Part shown: positions 6,624 to 8,378 of the stretch, piece by piece
How positions within the stretch are numbered: position 1 is the stretch's first letter
How the letters are laid out: each line of letters starts with the position of its first letter
From: Actinomycetota bacterium
GTDB taxonomy: Bacteria > Actinomycetota > Thermoleophilia > Gaiellales > Gaiellaceae
Direction: 5' to 3'
Assembly: GCA_019234175.1 (NCBI GenBank)
Contig: JAFALP010000335.1
Span: forward strand, 1-8,378
Length of the DNA stretch: 8,378 nt
Notes under the pieces: model-generated
What the model was told of the DNA's origin: nothing
The model's database searches: none
The model's input: only the letters and a program-made list of their open reading frames with translations
Position numbers and translations under genes: made by a program

Positions 6624-6635
6624 TGAACGCGTTCA
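6624..6635. repeat. 12-bp perfect palindrome between the tRNA and rpmG
   Basis: TGAACGCGTTCA reads the same on both strands and begins two bases after the tRNA discriminator base. It falls in the 36-nt spacer before rpmG. It could be a chance feature, a small regulator site, or an RNA element near the tRNA 3' processing site. The GAAC-N2-GTTC spacing does not fit the GAAC-N4-GTTC LexA box of Gram-positive bacteria. Confidence 0.4.
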
Positions 6636-6658
6636 CACCCTCGAGGTAGAGACAGAAA

Positions 6659-6820
6659 ATGGCCACCGGAGTCCGAGTCGAGATCACGCTCGCCTGCACG
6701 GAGTGCAAGCGGCGGAACTACAACACGCAGAAGTCCAAGCGGAACTCGCCCGACCGGGTGGAGTTCAAGAAGTACTGCCGCTGGTGCGGCTGCCACACGG
6801 TCCACCGGGAGACCCGCTGA
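6659..6820 (+). CDS. rpmG: 50S ribosomal protein L33, zinc-ribbon form
   Basis: A 53-residue basic protein, the normal L33 length. It has two CxxC knuckles (C13/C16 and C40/C43, plus C45), so it is the zinc-binding form, and typical L33 segments such as [16 protein letters not shown] and the [14 protein letters not shown] end. It sits in the large ribosomal subunit near the E site. The start is ATG 6659, with GAGGT 11 nt upstream. It follows the tRNA by 36 nt and precedes secE by 6 nt, as expected in the rpmG-secE-nusG cluster. Confidence 0.96.
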   Translation: MATGVRVEITLACTECKRRNYNTQKSKRNSPDRVEFKKYCRWCGCHTVHRETR

Positions 6821-6826
6821 CCCCGC

Positions 6827-7177
6827 ATGGCCAGGCAGACCCGTCAGCAGCGCCGAGCACGGCGGGCCGAGTCCCAGCCGGCGCTCGCGGGCGTTCCGCC
6901 CACGCGCCCGCCGGTGGTCCGGCCGACGCAGAACGGCGGGGACGAGCCGCGGCGCCAGCCTCGGCAGGACTCGGAGGAGCGGCACGCGCCCGGCTCGGGC
7001 TTCGCGCGCTTCGTCGGGGAAGCCTGGGGCGAGCTCAAGAAGGTCGAGTGGCCGAGTCAGCAGGCGCTCATCAGCGGAACAGCGGTCGTCCTGATCGCAT
7101 GTCTCATCGTCGGCTTCTACCTCTGGCTGAACGACGAGCTCTGGAAGTACGTCGTGAAGCACGTGCTGCTGCGATAG
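6827..7177 (+). CDS. secE: Protein translocase subunit SecE with long N-terminal extension
   Basis: A 116-residue membrane protein whose last 58 residues are the SecE core. An amphipathic helix carries the signature ELKKVEWPS (69-77), followed by one transmembrane segment at about 82-101 and a short C-terminal end. SecE clamps SecY in the SecYEG channel for protein export and insertion. The first 57 residues are Arg/Pro/Gln-rich, of low complexity and probably disordered; such extensions are common in actinobacterial SecE and vary in sequence. ATG 6827 is the only Met codon in the protein and lies 6 nt after the rpmG stop. No good Shine-Dalgarno precedes it, so coupling to rpmG translation is likely. 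nusG follows after 16 nt. Confidence 0.95.
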   Translation: MARQTRQQRRARRAESQPALAGVPPTRPPVVRPTQNGGDEPRRQPRQDSEERHAPGSGFARFVGEAWGELKKVEWPSQQALISGTAVVLIACLIVGFYLWLNDELWKYVVKHVLLR

Positions 7178-7193
7178 AGGCAGGGAGAATCTG

Positions 7194-7724
7194 ATGTTTC
7201 AGTGGTATGTGATCAACACGTACTCCGGGCACGAGAACAAGGTGAAGGCAAATCTCGAGCACCGGATCGAGTCGATGGGGCAGCGCCCCCGGTTCCGCCG
7301 CGTCGTCGTCCCCACCGAGCAGGTGATCGAGACGAAGGACGGCCAGAAGGTGCAGACCGAGAAGCGCGTGCTCCCCGGCTACGTCCTCGTGAACATGGAC
7401 CTGGACGACGACGCCTGGACCGTCGTGAAGAACACGCCCGGCGTCACCGGGTTCGTCGGCGCGGGCTCGAAGCCCGTCCCGCTCTCGCAGCCCGAGGTCG
7501 ACCGGATCCTGCACACCGGCGCCGGCACCGGCGTCGCCACCCGCGCGCAGGTGGAGTTCCAGCTCGGCGAGTCGGTGAAGATCACCTCCGGCCCGCTGGC
7601 GGACTTCGACGGCGAGATCACGGACGTGAACGCCGACCAGCAGAAGCTGCAGGTGATGGTGAACATCTTCGAGCGGCAGGTGCCGGTCGAAGTCGGATTC
7701 GACAACGCCAAGAAACTGGACTGA
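7194..7724 (+). CDS. nusG: Transcription elongation/antitermination factor NusG
   Basis: A 176-residue two-domain protein of normal length. The NGN domain (about 3-105) starts [22 protein letters not shown] and contains [11 protein letters not shown] (60-70) and the [10 protein letters not shown] turn (80-89). The KOW domain (about 122-176) has [18 protein letters not shown] followed by the beta-rich end. NusG binds the RNA polymerase clamp, modulates pausing, and links polymerase to Rho or to ribosomal protein S10. It has a clear ribosome site, GGGAG, 6 nt before ATG 7194. It ends one base before the rplK start, the usual secE-nusG-rplK order. Confidence 0.97.
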   Translation: MFQWYVINTYSGHENKVKANLEHRIESMGQRPRFRRVVVPTEQVIETKDGQKVQTEKRVLPGYVLVNMDLDDDAWTVVKNTPGVTGFVGAGSKPVPLSQPEVDRILHTGAGTGVATRAQVEFQLGESVKITSGPLADFDGEITDVNADQQKLQVMVNIFERQVPVEVGFDNAKKLD

Positions 7725-7725
7725 C

Positions 7726-8151
7726 ATGGCCAAAAAAGTGCTGACACTGATCAAGCTCCAGATCCCGGGCGGGCAGGCGAACCCTGCGCCGCCGGTCGGC
7801 CCTGCGCTCGGCCAGCACGGGGTCAACATCATGGAGTTCTGCAAGGCGTTCAACGCGCAGACCGCGCAGGAGAACGGCCGCATCACCCCCGTCGAGATCA
7901 CGGTCTACGAGGACCGGAGCTTCGACTTCATCACGAAGACGCCGCCGGCGGCGGTCCTGATCAAGGAGGCGCTGCGGCTCGAGAAGGGCTCGGCGGAGCC
8001 GAACCGCAGCAAGGTCGGCAAGCTGACGCGCGACCAGCTGCGCTCGATCGCAGAGACGAAGATGCAGGATCTGAACGCGCGCGACGTCGAGCAGGCGATG
8101 CTCGTGATCGCCGGCACCGCACGAAGCATGGGCGTGGAGGTCGCGAACTGA
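7726..8151 (+). CDS. rplK: 50S ribosomal protein L11
   Basis: 141 residues, the standard L11 length. The N-terminal domain contains the proline-rich [20 protein letters not shown] segment, which in this family contacts the GTPase-associated centre and forms the thiostrepton site. Next come [12 protein letters not shown] and the hinge [10 protein letters not shown], then the C-terminal 23S-RNA-binding domain with [18 protein letters not shown] and [13 protein letters not shown] 7726 lies one base after the nusG stop, with no strong Shine-Dalgarno, so it is probably translationally coupled. Its stop overlaps rplA by one base (TGATG). Confidence 0.98.
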   Translation: MAKKVLTLIKLQIPGGQANPAPPVGPALGQHGVNIMEFCKAFNAQTAQENGRITPVEITVYEDRSFDFITKTPPAAVLIKEALRLEKGSAEPNRSKVGKLTRDQLRSIAETKMQDLNARDVEQAMLVIAGTARSMGVEVAN

Positions 8152-8378
8152 TGGCAGCACACGGGAAGCGGTACGCGGAGGCGCGTGGAGCGATCGACCG
8201 CGAGCAGCTCTACACACCGGTCGAGGCGATTCGCCTGCTGCAGGGCGCGCCGAAGGCGAAGTTCGACGAGACCGTCGAGGTGCATCTGAACCTCGGCCTG
8301 AACGTCCGCCATGCGGACGAGCAGCTGCGCGGCACGATGATGCTGCCGCACGGCACCGGCCGCGAGCAGCGCGTCGCC
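8151..8378 (+). CDS. rplA: 50S ribosomal protein L1, N-terminal part (3'-partial)
   Basis: The first 76 residues of L1 are in the window and the gene runs off the right edge. The visible part has the usual N-terminal basic helix (KRYAEAR), the YTPVEAIRLLQ helix, FDETVEVHLNLG and the family motif LRGTMMLPHGTG. L1 forms the mobile L1 stalk of the 50S subunit and in many bacteria represses the L11-L1 messenger by binding its leader. No leader copy of the binding site is recognisable here, because rplK starts one base after nusG. ATG 8151 shares its A with the rplK TGA. Confidence 0.97.
   Translation, partial: MAAHGKRYAEARGAIDREQLYTPVEAIRLLQGAPKAKFDETVEVHLNLGLNVRHADEQLRGTMMLPHGTGREQRVA

Noticed and set aside
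6625..6634. Possible LexA/SOS box (GAAC...GTTC) between tRNA and rpmG.
   Set aside because: The half sites are separated by 2 nt, while the Gram-positive/actinobacterial box needs 4 (GAAC-N4-GTTC). A ribosomal protein operon is also not an SOS target.

Overview
The window is a compact, very GC-rich stretch of bacterial chromosome. Genes abut or overlap, GTG starts are common and almost no base is non-coding. The right end carries rpmG-secE-nusG-rplK-rplA with an elongator-type tRNA(CAT) in front, a standard bacterial transcription/translation cluster. High GC, the long charged N-terminal extension on SecE and the protein flavour suggest an actinobacterium, perhaps a deep-branching class such as Thermoleophilia. 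That placement is inference; no 16S or other marker is present.

Left block (1-4168, plus strand) is a tightly coupled catabolic operon. It holds the last 48 codons of what looks like a thiamine-pyrophosphate (ThDP) enzyme, a complete enolase-superfamily protein of the mandelate-racemase type with all key residues, and a 1000-residue FAD/Fe-S/cysteine-rich-domain oxidoreductase of the D-2-hydroxyacid dehydrogenase type. Stop and start codons overlap by 1 and 13 nt. The three chemistries match, step for step, the logic of the mandelate pathway (racemase or dehydratase, hydroxyacid oxidation, 2-keto-acid decarboxylation), though nothing shows that mandelate is the substrate.

Middle block (4057-6483, minus strand) is a two-gene unit. 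A 497-residue major facilitator transporter is followed by a HpnA-like extended SDR epimerase/reductase. The epimerase has no ATG, GTG or TTG ahead of its Rossmann glycine motif. It follows the transporter in the same reading frame after a single TAG, and an ATC codon sits exactly where the family's initiating Met is expected. Its 3' end overlaps the oxidoreductase gene tail-to-tail by 112 bp.

Right block (6549-8378, plus strand) reads away from the transporter: tRNA(CAT), L33, SecE, NusG, L11 and the first 76 residues of L1. A 65-bp gap (6484-6548) is the only divergent intergenic region and must hold the promoters for both directions. I see no mobile elements, CRISPR arrays, riboswitches, integration sites or rRNA. 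The points most worth a second look are the startless epimerase, the mandelate-like enzyme set, the hydrophobic C-terminal tail of the oxidoreductase and the tail-to-tail coding overlap.
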